DNA of 57,351 bases from Crenarchaeota archaeon SCGC AAA471-B05 (GCA_000380705.1 AQYM01000033.1:129143-186493); one strand, 5' to 3'. Shown: positions 9,378 to 17,528, numbered from the stretch's first letter. The notes: generated by a model not told the origin, from the sequence alone. A program made the numbers and translations.

Positions 9378-9390
9378 AAATAAAAAATAT
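9378..9390 (+). promoter_or_regulatory. candidate TATA element for tRNA-Arg
   Basis: The sequence TAAATAAAAAATA lies 26-38 bases before the mature tRNA 5' end, where a box A element is expected. The gap is shared with the divergent dys gene, so the same A/T tract may serve both. Inferred from position and composition only. Confidence 0.4.
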
Positions 9391-9415
9391 CTCTTTTATT
9401 AAATAATAATATGAT

Positions 9416-9489
9416 GCCCTGGTAGCTCAGCTGGATAGAGCGACGGCCTCCTAAGCCGTAGGTCATGGGTTCAAATCCCATCCAGGGCG
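9416..9489 (+). tRNA. tRNA-Arg (anticodon CCT)
   Basis: The cloverleaf can be drawn completely: acceptor GCCCTGG paired with CCAGGGC, D arm GCTC..GAGC, anticodon stem ACGGC/GCCGT with loop CTCCTAA (anticodon CCT, reading AGG), and T arm ATGGG TTCAAAT CCCAT. There is no intron and no encoded CCA; the discriminator base is G9489. A protein-coding gene starts directly after it. Confidence 0.96.
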
Positions 9490-9492
9490 TTG

Positions 9493-10092
9493 ATGAATAT
9501 TCAAGAATTAGCTAATCATATTCAAAATAAAAATACGATAATATTAGGTAAAAGGTATTCTGGTAAGACTATCTTAAGTATATATTTTATTTTAAAAAAT
9601 TTAGAATATTTTAATAATATTTATATATTTTTCTCAGACTTTTTTTCTTATTATTCTTATCTTTCATATTTAAATAAAAAAAATAAAAATATTATAATTT
9701 ATTATATTAATAATTTTGAAATATTGAAAAATATTTTAACTCAAGTATTAAAAAATATCAAAACAAATGATTTATTATTTTTTGATCGTTTTTCTTTAAT
9801 ACCTAAATTGATTTTAGAAGAAAGAATAAAAATTTATTCGAATATCATGAAAATGTTCTTTATATCTTTCTTAGTAATAAAAAATTACAAAGGTTCTATG
9901 TTAATTAATTATACTTTTGAAGAAAATGATAAAGTGATTAATCTTGTAAAATATTGGTGCGATTTATTAATTAACATAGATCGCATTAAAAATAATATAA
10001 AGTTGAGTGTGATTTACTTATCTGAAAATAAAGAGGTGTTGTTGGAAACAAATTTAGATTATCTTTTAAATATAATTAAATATGGTGAATGA
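9493..10092 (+). CDS. small P-loop (RecA-like) ATPase of unknown function
   Basis: 199 residues with an N-terminal Walker A motif (ILGKRYSGKTIL, about residues 17-28) and a Walker-B-like strand NDLLFFDRF near residue 97. The size and layout resemble minimal RecA/KaiC-like archaeal ATPases, but I cannot name a family. Composition is extremely AT-rich, with long Ile/Asn/Lys/Tyr stretches. A TTG at 9490 in frame directly follows the tRNA discriminator and an ATG follows at 9493; I chose the ATG. No independent promoter gap exists, so its mRNA probably comes from a tRNA-mRNA transcript. It overlaps carS by 11 bases. Confidence 0.7.
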   Translation: MNIQELANHIQNKNTIILGKRYSGKTILSIYFILKNLEYFNNIYIFFSDFFSYYSYLSYLNKKNKNIIIYYINNFEILKNILTQVLKNIKTNDLLFFDRFSLIPKLILEERIKIYSNIMKMFFISFLVIKNYKGSMLINYTFEENDKVINLVKYWCDLLINIDRIKNNIKLSVIYLSENKEVLLETNLDYLLNIIKYGE

Positions 10093-10633
10093 ATTAATTC
10101 TAGCTTATAGTTTACCATTGGTTTTCATTTCCCCAGCATATGCAGCAAATGCGTCGCCTCTTTTTTTAAGCAATATAACTAAAAAGTTACATCCATTAGA
10201 CTTTAATAAAAATTTTTTTGATGGTCAGCGAATCTTAGGTGATGGAAAAACCATAGAAGGAACAATTTTCGGTTTTGCTATAGGAATGATCTATTTTACT
10301 ATTTTCTTTTTTTTCGATACCTATATGAATATTTTACATCTTTATAGTAACTATTTAGAAGGGTTATTAATTGTTAGTGGAGCTTTAGTAGGAGACATTG
10401 TTGGTTCTTTTGTAAAAAGAAGATTAAAAATAAGGCAAGGAGATTCTTTACCTGTATTTGATCAAATTGGATTTATTGTATTTGCGTATAGCTTTTATTT
10501 ATTATTTTTTTCTCCTCCGTTAAACATTTACCCTGTGGATTTTATAATCTATGTTTCGTTAATTACCTTTTTTATTCACATATTAACTAATTTGGCTGCT
10601 TACAAATTTGGTATAAAATCAACACCCTATTAA
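10082..10633 (+). CDS. carS: CDP-archaeol synthase
   Basis: 183 residues, integral membrane protein of the CarS (former DUF46) family, which activates unsaturated archaetidic acid with CTP in archaeal phospholipid synthesis. Conserved elements are YAANASPLF near the N-terminus, DFNKNFFDGQRILGDGKTIEGT, and the signature GALVGDIVGSFVKRRL with RQGDSLPVFDQIGF. About five hydrophobic segments are visible. It overlaps the upstream ATPase gene by 11 bases and so is translated from the same message. Confidence 0.92.
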   Translation: MVNELILAYSLPLVFISPAYAANASPLFLSNITKKLHPLDFNKNFFDGQRILGDGKTIEGTIFGFAIGMIYFTIFFFFDTYMNILHLYSNYLEGLLIVSGALVGDIVGSFVKRRLKIRQGDSLPVFDQIGFIVFAYSFYLLFFSPPLNIYPVDFIIYVSLITFFIHILTNLAAYKFGIKSTPY

Positions 10634-10738
10634 GAGTTTTCCCATTTAAAAGTAAGAGTATTTTATTATTTTGAGTTTCTTCTCACCATATTGTGAGAGT
10701 TTTCTTCGTTGATTAAAAATAATTATTTTATCATGTTT

Positions 10739-11071
10739 TTATAATATCATGTTTAAGATTTCCACTGCTATGGCTAGTATTCCTGCTCCAATGGTATATC
10801 TTTTTCCTTTATATGGTTGTATTCCAGAAAACCATAAAGTAACTCCCACAATAGCTATGACTATGTAAACAATTCTAGCTATAAATAAAAGTAACTTTAT
10901 AACTTTTTGTAAAAAATAACCCCCCAAATCTTGAACTGCATTTACACCTTTATCGAACAATTTTTTAAGCCATTCAAAAGGATCGGATGTACTATTAGTT
11001 AAAGCCGATGTATTAAAATTCACACTAACTAAAATTAACAATGTTAGGATTAAATACAGCTTAACTTTCAT
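10739..11071 (-). CDS. small exported two-helix membrane protein, candidate CedA1/TrbC-VirB2-type pilin
   Basis: 110 residues: an N-terminal signal-like helix (about 1-23), a short polar stretch, an amphipathic helix, and two hydrophobic helices (about 54-80 and 89-109) separated by a tight basic loop QPYKGKRY. This hairpin with a positively charged turn is the layout of VirB2/TrbC conjugative pilins and of crenarchaeal CedA1, which forms DNA-import pili. The match is architectural only; no cedA or cedB gene is seen in the window. It stands alone, convergent with carS, with a transposon relic just upstream of its start. Confidence 0.5.
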   Translation of the reverse strand: MKVKLYLILTLLILVSVNFNTSALTNSTSDPFEWLKKLFDKGVNAVQDLGGYFLQKVIKLLLFIARIVYIVIAIVGVTLWFSGIQPYKGKRYTIGAGILAIAVEILNMIL

Positions 11072-11089
11072 AAATATTTTTTAAAAAAA

Positions 11090-11360
11090 CTATTTAAACA
11101 CCCAAGACTAATTTCCTCCTTAATGGTCTTGAGAAATTTAGTTTGTTCTTACAATAGATTAAAAAATCTTGCCCTTTAGGTAAGACACTAACTTTCTCAC
11201 TTTCTCCTTGCTCTAAAGGGAGATTCCTTAATCGATTCATAGCTACATTTTTCATTTTAAAACGGTCAAGAGATTCAGACGATCTCCCATTTGCTGAGAA
11301 GTTTTTATTGTTTGTTGTATTATTGCTATGTTGTTTCTTTTTCAGAGTAAGCAATCTTCA
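11090..11360 (-). mobile_element. relic A: degenerate end of an IS200/IS605-like (TnpB) element
   Basis: The plus-strand segment with CGATTCATAGCTACAT followed by TTTAAAACGGTCAAGAG is closely similar to segments at 21920-21980 and 49130-49170. On the minus strand all three encode a peptide of the form E-LD-F-(5 variable)-A-NR, here ESLDRFKMKNVAMNRLR, which I take to be the decayed C-terminal tail of a TnpB-like protein. An inverted repeat (AAGACTAA with TTAATGGTCTT) at 11104-11130 lies beyond it, where a subterminal hairpin would sit. A frame of 86 codons runs through but has no sign of being a real gene. Confidence 0.4.
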
Positions 11361-11543
11361 TAGGAATATTGGCTCTGATTACTTTATGGCTCCTAATTCT
11401 AAAGAAATTTCTGTTCAAATAAATTTTCCTACTCTTAAAAGATACGAAGTCTTCAATCGTTGGTATGTTAAAAACTTTTCAATTGAAAAAGAAAATTGTT
11501 AAAAAATTCTAAGCAATTTAAGTCGTTTTATTTAAAACTAATA

Positions 11544-11556
11544 ATAAATAAATATT
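11544..11556 (+). promoter_or_regulatory. candidate TATA element of tbp
   Basis: The tract TAAATAAATATTA is centred about 27 bases before the ATG of tbp, the spacing expected for a leaderless Sulfolobales transcript. No Shine-Dalgarno sequence precedes the ATG. Confidence 0.45.
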
Positions 11557-11576
11557 AGTTTTATTTTATTTTAATT

Positions 11577-12137
11577 ATGATAAATCAGAAATATAGATAT
11601 GAAATAGAGAATGTGGTAGCTTCAGTATCTTTTGGTCAACCTATAAATTTACAGCAAATTGCTACACTTCTTGGAGAAATGGTTGAATATAAACCGGAAC
11701 AGTTTCCTGGATTAGTTTTTAGATTAAATAAACCTAAAACAGCTACGTTAATATTTAGTTCTGGTAAAATGGTTTGTACTGGTGCAAGGTCTGAAAACGA
11801 AGTTCGTAAAGCAATAAAAACTATTATAGATAAATTGAAAGCTAGAGGAATAAAATTACCTCCTAATCCAAGGTTTCAAATACAAAATATTGTGGCATCT
11901 GCTAAAATACTAGCAGAAGTAAATCTTGAAAAAGCTGCCCTTTTATTAGAGAATACAATGTATGAACCAGAACAATTTCCTGGATTGATTTATAGGTCTG
12001 AGGATCCTAGAGTAGTAATGTTAATATTTAGTTCAGGAAATATAGTCTGTACAGGAGCAAAGAAGGAAAGCGACGTTAAAATAGCTGTAGAAAAGTTATA
12101 CAAAAAACTAAAAGAAATAGGTGTCTTATTTGAATAA
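11577..12137 (+). CDS. tbp: TATA-box-binding protein
   Basis: 186 residues made of two imperfect direct repeats of about 90 residues, the TBP saddle. Each repeat has the family core: IENVVASVSFGQPINL, YKPEQFPGLVFRL and ATLIFSSGKMVCTGA in the first; IQNIVASAKI, YEPEQFPGLIYR and VVMLIFSSGNIVCTGA in the second. It is the basal transcription factor that recruits TFB and RNA polymerase. The gene is monocistronic. Its last 12 bases overlap the 3' end of the convergent M50 protease gene. Confidence 0.97.
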   Translation: MINQKYRYEIENVVASVSFGQPINLQQIATLLGEMVEYKPEQFPGLVFRLNKPKTATLIFSSGKMVCTGARSENEVRKAIKTIIDKLKARGIKLPPNPRFQIQNIVASAKILAEVNLEKAALLLENTMYEPEQFPGLIYRSEDPRVVMLIFSSGNIVCTGAKKESDVKIAVEKLYKKLKEIGVLFE

Positions 12138-13178
12138 AATATAAAAATCTGGCTTTATAGGTAAAAGCAAAATCCAAAGAAAAAACAAGAAAATTCCTAG
12201 CAGTTTCCTTTTTAAATCTAAGCTTGAAACCTCATTCAGAAATTCAACCTTGGTAAATAATAATAAGAAAAGTATCAATAGTGACATTATTAAAAAGCCA
12301 CTAAGTTGGACTAATAAAATGGAAATTATAGCCATTCCAATTATTAAATTTCTATTCTCGATAATTGAATTGACTACGTATCCTCCATCTAATTGTGCTG
12401 CAGGAGATATATTTAAAAATGTAATTAAAAATCCTAGTAAGGCAGCAAAAGCTAAAGGATGAAGATAAATAGCGTTACTTCCATAAAAGTTGTGTTTTAA
12501 AATCAAATAATACATAAATGGCACAGGTATTTTTTCTCCATCAACAATATTTATATATTCCGCGCCTGATAAGTAAGTACCTGTAATTGCAAATATAACT
12601 GTTGGTATTAATCCTAATAAAGGACCGCTTATACTAACGTCGAAAGCTTGGTATCTATCTACAAAGAATTCCTTTAATCTCATAACCGCTCCAAATGTAC
12701 CTAGAATTGGAGGAGCAGGTAAAAATACTGGAAGAGAAATTTTTAATTTATTCATTTTTGCTATAATATAATGACCCATTTCATGTAATCCAATTATAGT
12801 TAATATTGCTAACATATAAATAACAGCTAAGAAGTTATTTCCTGAGTATAAATAATAGCCTGCATAGTATAATGTTAAACTTGTTGCGACAAGTGAAGCA
12901 GCAGATATTATTTCTGAATAGCCACTTTTTTCTTTTTTATTTTTTTCTTCGAAGCGTCCCACTAAAATCTTTATCCCAAAATTATCTGTTTTTCTCGCTA
13001 AAACTAAAAAATTCTTTTCCTCAAAAATTTTCTTTAAATACCTAAATTTCTTATAATCAATTCTATCTTCAATAATCTCTACCTCCAATAAATTTTCCTT
13101 GGTTTCTATACTATATATGTTGAAAAAATCTTGCAATACTTTTATAATTTCTTCCTTCTCTAAGTCACTTATTTTCAT
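12126..13178 (-). CDS. site-2-protease-like M50 membrane metalloprotease
   Basis: 350 residues. The first 90 form a soluble domain; the rest is a multi-helix membrane region. The zinc motif HEMGH is at about 132-136 and the third ligand motif QLDGG at about 262-266, both within hydrophobic helices as in S2P enzymes. Between them FLPAPPILGTFGAV is the conserved membrane-reentrant segment. Such proteases cut within membranes, often releasing regulators; the membrane-tethered HTH protein at 14340-14858 is a possible but unproven client. Confidence 0.88.
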   Translation of the reverse strand: MKISDLEKEEIIKVLQDFFNIYSIETKENLLEVEIIEDRIDYKKFRYLKKIFEEKNFLVLARKTDNFGIKILVGRFEEKNKKEKSGYSEIISAASLVATSLTLYYAGYYLYSGNNFLAVIYMLAILTIIGLHEMGHYIIAKMNKLKISLPVFLPAPPILGTFGAVMRLKEFFVDRYQAFDVSISGPLLGLIPTVIFAITGTYLSGAEYINIVDGEKIPVPFMYYLILKHNFYGSNAIYLHPLAFAALLGFLITFLNISPAAQLDGGYVVNSIIENRNLIIGMAIISILLVQLSGFLIMSLLILFLLLFTKVEFLNEVSSLDLKRKLLGIFLFFLWILLLPIKPDFYILFK

Positions 13179-13249
13179 TTACAAGTAATAATTAATGTTA
13201 GCGTAATAAAAATAAAAATTAATAATAAAAATAAATAATTTTTTAACAT

Positions 13250-13753
13250 ATGCTGGCACATAATGTAGAAATAAGAACTGCAAGATTTGAAGACTTAGAA
13301 CAAATAATAGAAATAAATAGAAGGAGTTTACCTGAAAATTATTCATATGATTATTTTGTTTATCATCTAAGGGATTTTGGTGATCTATTTCTTGTTGCAT
13401 CGATAAAAGAAAATGATAAAGAAAAGATCGTAGGATACGTTATGAATAGAATAGAGATTGGTCTATCAAATTTCGGTTTTTCATTAACTAAAAAAGGACA
13501 TGTAATCTCTATAGCAGTCTTGGAAGAATATAGAAGATTAGGAATAGGTTTTTCTTTAATGAAGCATACCATTGAAAGATTTAAGAAGTATAATATAAGT
13601 GAAGTTTACTTAGAAGTAAGAGTAACCAATTATCCCGCTATAAATTTATACAAAAAGCTAAATTTCGAAATAGTTAAAGTTACACCTAATTATTATAGTG
13701 ACGGAGAAGACGCTTATATAATGTCTTTAAGATTAAAGGAAGCTAAGAAATAA
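13250..13753 (+). CDS. GNAT N-alpha-acetyltransferase (Ard1/RimI type)
   Basis: 167 residues, the size of Sulfolobus Ard1-like N-terminal acetyltransferase. It has the GNAT fold landmarks: IRTARFEDLEQIIEINRRSLPENYSY at the N-terminus, the acetyl-CoA pyrophosphate-binding motif EYRRLGIGFSLM (RxxGxG/A form), and EVRVTNYPAINLYKKLNFEIV with YYSDGEDAYIM. Sulfolobus Ard1 acetylates many protein N-termini, including Alba. It has its own promoter gap and is divergent from the M50 protease. Confidence 0.9.
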   Translation: MLAHNVEIRTARFEDLEQIIEINRRSLPENYSYDYFVYHLRDFGDLFLVASIKENDKEKIVGYVMNRIEIGLSNFGFSLTKKGHVISIAVLEEYRRLGIGFSLMKHTIERFKKYNISEVYLEVRVTNYPAINLYKKLNFEIVKVTPNYYSDGEDAYIMSLRLKEAKK

Positions 13754-13821
13754 CTGTTTTTTCATAAAATAAACTTTATTACTTAAAGCAGATTTAACTT
13801 TAATTTTAAAGCTTAATAACT

Positions 13822-14340
13822 TCATTTATTTTTCTTTGGTTTTATGATACTTGATAAAAATATTATGAATATTAACAAGATTATTAAATAATAAAGCATA
13901 GGTATCTTTTGTATTGCTAAACTTATGTATCCTATAATTGGTATTTTAAATATTACTATACCTACAACATCCTTCTCATCTACTAACCATATATCAGGGA
14001 TTAAATTGTTATCCCCTTTAGTCCTAAATTTTAATTTGCCTTTATCGTTGTAAATTTCGATTACTCTATGAACTATATAGATTATTTCATTATCCCTTAT
14101 CCGTTTATAAACTATTATATCGTTAACTTTAATATCCTTTGGATTTATGCCTTTTACTATTATTACATCTCCTATGTTAAGTGTAGGTATCATACTACCA
14201 CTTTCGACCACAGCTATTGGAACTTCAGATCCTAAAATTATTTTTAAACCTATTGAAAAAAATAAGTATAAAGCTAAAGCTATGAGTATAAGTGAGATTA
14301 CTTCTTTTACGTTTATTCTCAATTGTATTTTATTATTCAT
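13822..14340 (-). CDS. type I signal peptidase (archaeal/ER type)
   Basis: 172 residues with two membrane helices (about 14-36 and 145-166). The catalytic serine is S49 in VVESGSMIPTLNIGDVI. The base is a histidine (H91 in YIVHRVIEI) rather than the bacterial lysine, typical of Sec11-like archaeal enzymes. It cleaves Sec/Tat signal peptides on the outer face of the membrane. Its start overlaps the stop of the upstream regulator by one base (TAATG), so the two are translationally coupled. Confidence 0.92.
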   Translation of the reverse strand: MNNKIQLRINVKEVISLILIALALYLFFSIGLKIILGSEVPIAVVESGSMIPTLNIGDVIIVKGINPKDIKVNDIIVYKRIRDNEIIYIVHRVIEIYNDKGKLKFRTKGDNNLIPDIWLVDEKDVVGIVIFKIPIIGYISLAIQKIPMLYYLIILLIFIIFLSSIIKPKKNK

Positions 14341-14858
14341 TATTTTCTTATTTTCATTAAAAATAAATAAATTATTCCTATCAAAACGAGTAATAGCATC
14401 AGTAAAAACTTTGTTGGCTCATTACCTCTAGGTAAAATTCCTATATTGGCTCCGTAACCTATAAATAACCCAAAAAGAATAATCATGAATCCAAAATATT
14501 TCTTAAAAATTTTTTTAAAATCATATCTAACAACTCTCACTTCTTCTTTCTCTGTATTTTCTATTTCGATTATTTCTCTTCCAGAAAAAATCTTCTCTAG
14601 TGAGGAAAGTAAAAATGAAGAAAAATCAGTTAAATAATAACCATAGGCTTTTTCTTCTTCCAAAAATTCTCTCTTAATTAAATCGTTCTCCATAAGTATT
14701 CTTAAATGTTTATCTATAGCTTTTTTATCTTTACCTGTTCTTTCAGCTATTTCTGCAACAGTTAAATATCTGCCACTTTGAGATAACAATTTTAAAATCT
14801 CAAATCTTGTTTCTTCAGAAATGATCTCTAAAATTTTTCGAGGATCTTTTTGCATCAT
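14340..14858 (-). CDS. ArsR-like winged-helix regulator with C-terminal membrane anchor
   Basis: 172 residues. Residues 1-75 are an ArsR/HTH domain (SEETRFEILKLLSQSGRYLTVAEIAERTG then KAIDKHLRILMENDLI). After a linker, two hydrophobic helices (about 124-139 and 150-166) tether it to the membrane, around the loop GILPRGNEPTKF. It is coupled by a one-base overlap to the signal peptidase gene, suggesting a role in envelope or secretion stress. A near-perfect palindrome lies 67 bases before its start and could be its operator. Confidence 0.82.
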   Translation of the reverse strand: MMQKDPRKILEIISEETRFEILKLLSQSGRYLTVAEIAERTGKDKKAIDKHLRILMENDLIKREFLEEEKAYGYYLTDFSSFLLSSLEKIFSGREIIEIENTEKEEVRVVRYDFKKIFKKYFGFMIILFGLFIGYGANIGILPRGNEPTKFLLMLLLVLIGIIYLFLMKIRK

Positions 14859-14924
14859 ATTATATTTCTTAATTCGGAATTAAAGTCTCTTCTTTTATTG
14901 TATAGAAGAAGTCATAATAATTTT

Positions 14925-14942
14925 TAGTAGATAAATCTACTA
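14925..14942. promoter_or_regulatory. 18-bp near-perfect palindrome in a divergent promoter region
   Basis: TAGTAGAT-AA-ATCTACTA has two 8-base arms around AA. It sits between the divergent membrane-HTH gene and the gene at 15057. A partial arm (AAGTAGAT) follows at 14945. Winged-helix dimers bind sites of this kind, so autoregulation by the HTH protein is a reasonable guess, nothing more. Confidence 0.45.
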
Positions 14943-15056
14943 TTAAGTAGATTTTTAATAAACTGGTTCTAATTAGAAGTTGAACGTTATAATTTTCGGT
15001 TTTCTACTATTAAATAGTTTTAGAAATTTTATCCCGAATTTTGTTTTAGTGTTTTG

Positions 15057-15614
15057 ATGAACGTAAAAAAAGCAATATTAGTTTTAATAGCTATTTTAGC
15101 TGTTATACTTTATCCTCCATCTATAGTACCTCTTCTAATTTTCTTAATATTATATTTATATTTTAAAAAACTAAGGAAAATGAAACAAAAAATAAACAAA
15201 TATAATATTAATGAACTTATACTAAGTTTTTTTATGAAAAAATATAATAAAATAGTTTTAGATAATAAAATAAATATATATAAATTAAATGATTATATAT
15301 TATTAATAAATAAAAATATTAAATGGTCTATTTTAGTTTTAATACAATTAGATTTAGAAAATAATCGAATAGATTTATTTAATAATAATATTTTATCTTT
15401 GGATAATTTAATTTTCTTTAAAATAAATTCTCATAAATTTATTTATATCATAATTAAAGAAGATTTTATTGTATTTAAACTTACACAAAATATTTTAAAA
15501 AATAAATTAAATATAATATTATCAAAAATTGATTATATATACAATTATTTTAATAATATAGGAATTAGAGTAAAGTTAGTAAAAAGTGGTGAGGGTGAGT
15601 TAATATTAATCTAA
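15057..15614 (+). CDS. uncharacterised membrane-anchored protein
   Basis: 185 residues from the ATG at 15057 (a TTG sits directly before it). Two hydrophobic segments at the N-terminus (about 5-18 and 22-37, with PPSIVPLLIFLILYLYF) form a hairpin, followed by a basic stretch and a soluble alpha/beta domain very rich in Ile, Asn and Lys. I do not recognise the family. Its end runs straight into the coding-like sequence of the HerA-like gene, so the two are probably co-translated and may act together at the membrane. GC content is very low. Confidence 0.6.
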   Translation: MNVKKAILVLIAILAVILYPPSIVPLLIFLILYLYFKKLRKMKQKINKYNINELILSFFMKKYNKIVLDNKINIYKLNDYILLINKNIKWSILVLIQLDLENNRIDLFNNNILSLDNLIFFKINSHKFIYIIIKEDFIVFKLTQNILKNKLNIILSKIDYIYNYFNNIGIRVKLVKSGEGELILI

Positions 15615-15709
15615 GAGGAAATTTATTAATTTTTGGTGATATAAAGAGAACTAATACTTTCTTAATTAAATATTTAAAGGAAAGACTTGAAGAAGATAGA
15701 ATTTTAGTA

Positions 15710-16792
15710 TTGGATAATTTAGGTGTTATAAGCAAAGTCTACAAAGAGTTTTCCTATGAGATAAAAAATTTAAAGTTTGATTTTAAAAATCTAACAAAAC
15801 TTGATTTGCTAGACGCGATATCTTCTCAACTTAATTTAACATTTCATGAGCAAAAGCATTTATATGATGCATTAATGAAGAAGAAAGATTTAAAGGTAAA
15901 TTTTGAAGAAATAATATCTTTTTTAGTGTCATCTTCCAATCCCTACATTCATTCTCTTAACGATATCTCAATTATTGAGGAATTAACGTATAAACTCCTA
16001 AGGATTGCAGAAATGGAGATGATTTTTGAAGAAAGTGATGTTAATCAATCTTTTTTTGAAAAAATAGAAAAAGAGAACTTGATTCTTGATTTATCCAATT
16101 TTAATTCACCTATAGTTAAAAACGTTTTAAACCTATTGATTTTACAAGAAATATCTTCTTCCCAAAATTTAACTGATTTAAACATAATAATCAATTCGTC
16201 AGAAGGTATATCCTTTATTAATGTCGATAAATTATACATAGATTTTATTAAAAAAATATTAGAAAAATTATCATTGAATGAGAATAGAATATGTTTAACG
16301 TTACGTTTTGCTGATATTAACCATATATTTTACCAATTCTTTGACCATATAATAATATTCAATGTTAATACAGGTAATTTGCTTAACAAGGCTTTGAATT
16401 TAGGCAAAGAATTAATTCTTAGTAGGGGGGAAATCGTTGAATTCCCGAAAATAGGATTACCTTACCATATTTATGATTCGTTAAATAAAACATCTAAACA
16501 AGCTCAACATACCATTAAAAGAAGAAGTTATTTGGAAGTAGAGTACAAAGATTTGAGCGATATTGTTGCTAATTTCTTAATTGAAATAGAAAAAAATATG
16601 ATTAATAGAAAAGAAGCCAAGAATTATCTCATTTCTTTAGGATATTTTTCTGATAAAATAGATAACTTAATAGACAAATTGTTAAAGAATGATTTACTTG
16701 AAGAAAAAATAATAGGTGGGGTAAAGAAATTAATGGTAACACCTAAAGGATTATTTTTTGCTAAACAACATAAAATGTTGAAAAATGACTAA
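15710..16792 (+). CDS. degenerate HerA/VirB4-like ATPase-fold protein with C-terminal winged helix
   Basis: 360 residues from a TTG at 15710, but the coding pattern begins earlier: the same frame is open from about 15599 and encodes GNLLIFGDIKRTNTFLIKYL then EDRILVLDNLGV. This corresponds to a HerA-type Walker A strand-loop-helix and the strand with DPHGEY, with the GxxGxGKS/T residues lost. No ATG, GTG or TTG precedes 15710 in that frame, so either a rare start (ATT) is used or a base is missing. Later segments (LILDLSNF, and HIIIFNVNTGNLLNKAL) fit the HerA core, and residues from about 270 form a winged helix. Overlaps the RadA paralog by eight bases. Confidence 0.6.
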   Translation: MDNLGVISKVYKEFSYEIKNLKFDFKNLTKLDLLDAISSQLNLTFHEQKHLYDALMKKKDLKVNFEEIISFLVSSSNPYIHSLNDISIIEELTYKLLRIAEMEMIFEESDVNQSFFEKIEKENLILDLSNFNSPIVKNVLNLLILQEISSSQNLTDLNIIINSSEGISFINVDKLYIDFIKKILEKLSLNENRICLTLRFADINHIFYQFFDHIIIFNVNTGNLLNKALNLGKELILSRGEIVEFPKIGLPYHIYDSLNKTSKQAQHTIKRRSYLEVEYKDLSDIVANFLIEIEKNMINRKEAKNYLISLGYFSDKIDNLIDKLLKNDLLEEKIIGGVKKLMVTPKGLFFAKQHKMLKND

Positions 16793-17489
16793 ATTTACTA
16801 CAGGTGTAAAAGCTTTAGATAAATTAATAGGAGGCATAGAGTGCGGTGCCATAACTCAATTCTTTGGTGAATTTGGTTCAGGTAAAAGTATTTTAATGCA
16901 TCAATTATGCGTTACCGTTCAACTGGAACATAATTTAGGAGGTCTAAATTCCTTTGCAATATACATAGATAATGAAGGTTCTTTTAATCCTTTAAAAATA
17001 GAAAAGATTGCAAAAAGATTTAATGTTAAAGATGCATTAAAGAGAATTTTTATTAAAAGGACTTGGAGCTTCGACGATCAACTTCTTAGTTTAAAGCTTA
17101 CTGAAGAATATATAAACAAATATGGAGTAAAACTTATTATAATTGACTCAGTTATATCCCATCTAAGGGGAGAATTTCCTTATCAGGAACTTTTATTATT
17201 GAGACAATCCCTTCTAAAGGATTTTATGAATAAACTTTTAGATATTTGCAGCAAATATGATGTTGCAGGTATCATTACAAATCAAGTTTTAAGTATTACT
17301 CAAGACGAAAAACATTGGATGCTTAAACCTGTAGGTGGTAACTTAATAAATCAGTATTGTAAGTATATAATTAAGCTTGGAAAATTCAAAGATAAAAGAT
17401 ATGCTAAAATTTTTGATGCTCCTGAGGATGATACAAATTACGTTTTCTTTGAAATAAAAGAAGATGGAATCTATGATTTATCCCCATAA
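16785..17489 (+). CDS. RadA paralog (RecA/Rad51-like ATPase without N-terminal domain)
   Basis: 234 residues comprising only the RecA core. It has TTGVKALDKLIGGIECGAITQFFGEF, the Walker A motif GEFGSGKS at about 28-35, the Walker B strand VKLIIIDSV, and the L2-region signature AGIITNQVL followed by PVGGNLI. Crenarchaeal RadA paralogs of this size modulate RadA filaments in recombinational repair. Its start overlaps the stop region of the HerA-like gene, so the two are in one operon. The combination suggests a DNA-processing function for the whole cluster. Confidence 0.87.
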   Translation: MTKFTTGVKALDKLIGGIECGAITQFFGEFGSGKSILMHQLCVTVQLEHNLGGLNSFAIYIDNEGSFNPLKIEKIAKRFNVKDALKRIFIKRTWSFDDQLLSLKLTEEYINKYGVKLIIIDSVISHLRGEFPYQELLLLRQSLLKDFMNKLLDICSKYDVAGIITNQVLSITQDEKHWMLKPVGGNLINQYCKYIIKLGKFKDKRYAKIFDAPEDDTNYVFFEIKEDGIYDLSP

Positions 17490-17528
17490 AAAGTTTAATT
17501 TTTTATTGTATTATGTAAAAGTTTTATT

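Noticed and set aside
9416..9489. tRNA-Arg as an integration site of a mobile element
   Set aside because: No integrase gene and no repeat of the tRNA 3' end is found in the window.
11094..11354. 86-codon minus-strand frame taken as a gene
   Set aside because: Its central part is the repeated TnpB-tail-like segment found in two other places with stops; I treat it as part of a relic.
11308..11502. 64-codon plus-strand frame between the pilin-like gene and tbp
   Set aside because: It starts within relic A and shows no domain or start signal; the composition fits decayed intergenic DNA.
13179..13400. 73-codon minus-strand frame over the start of the acetyltransferase gene
   Set aside because: Shadow of the GNAT gene with no independent support.
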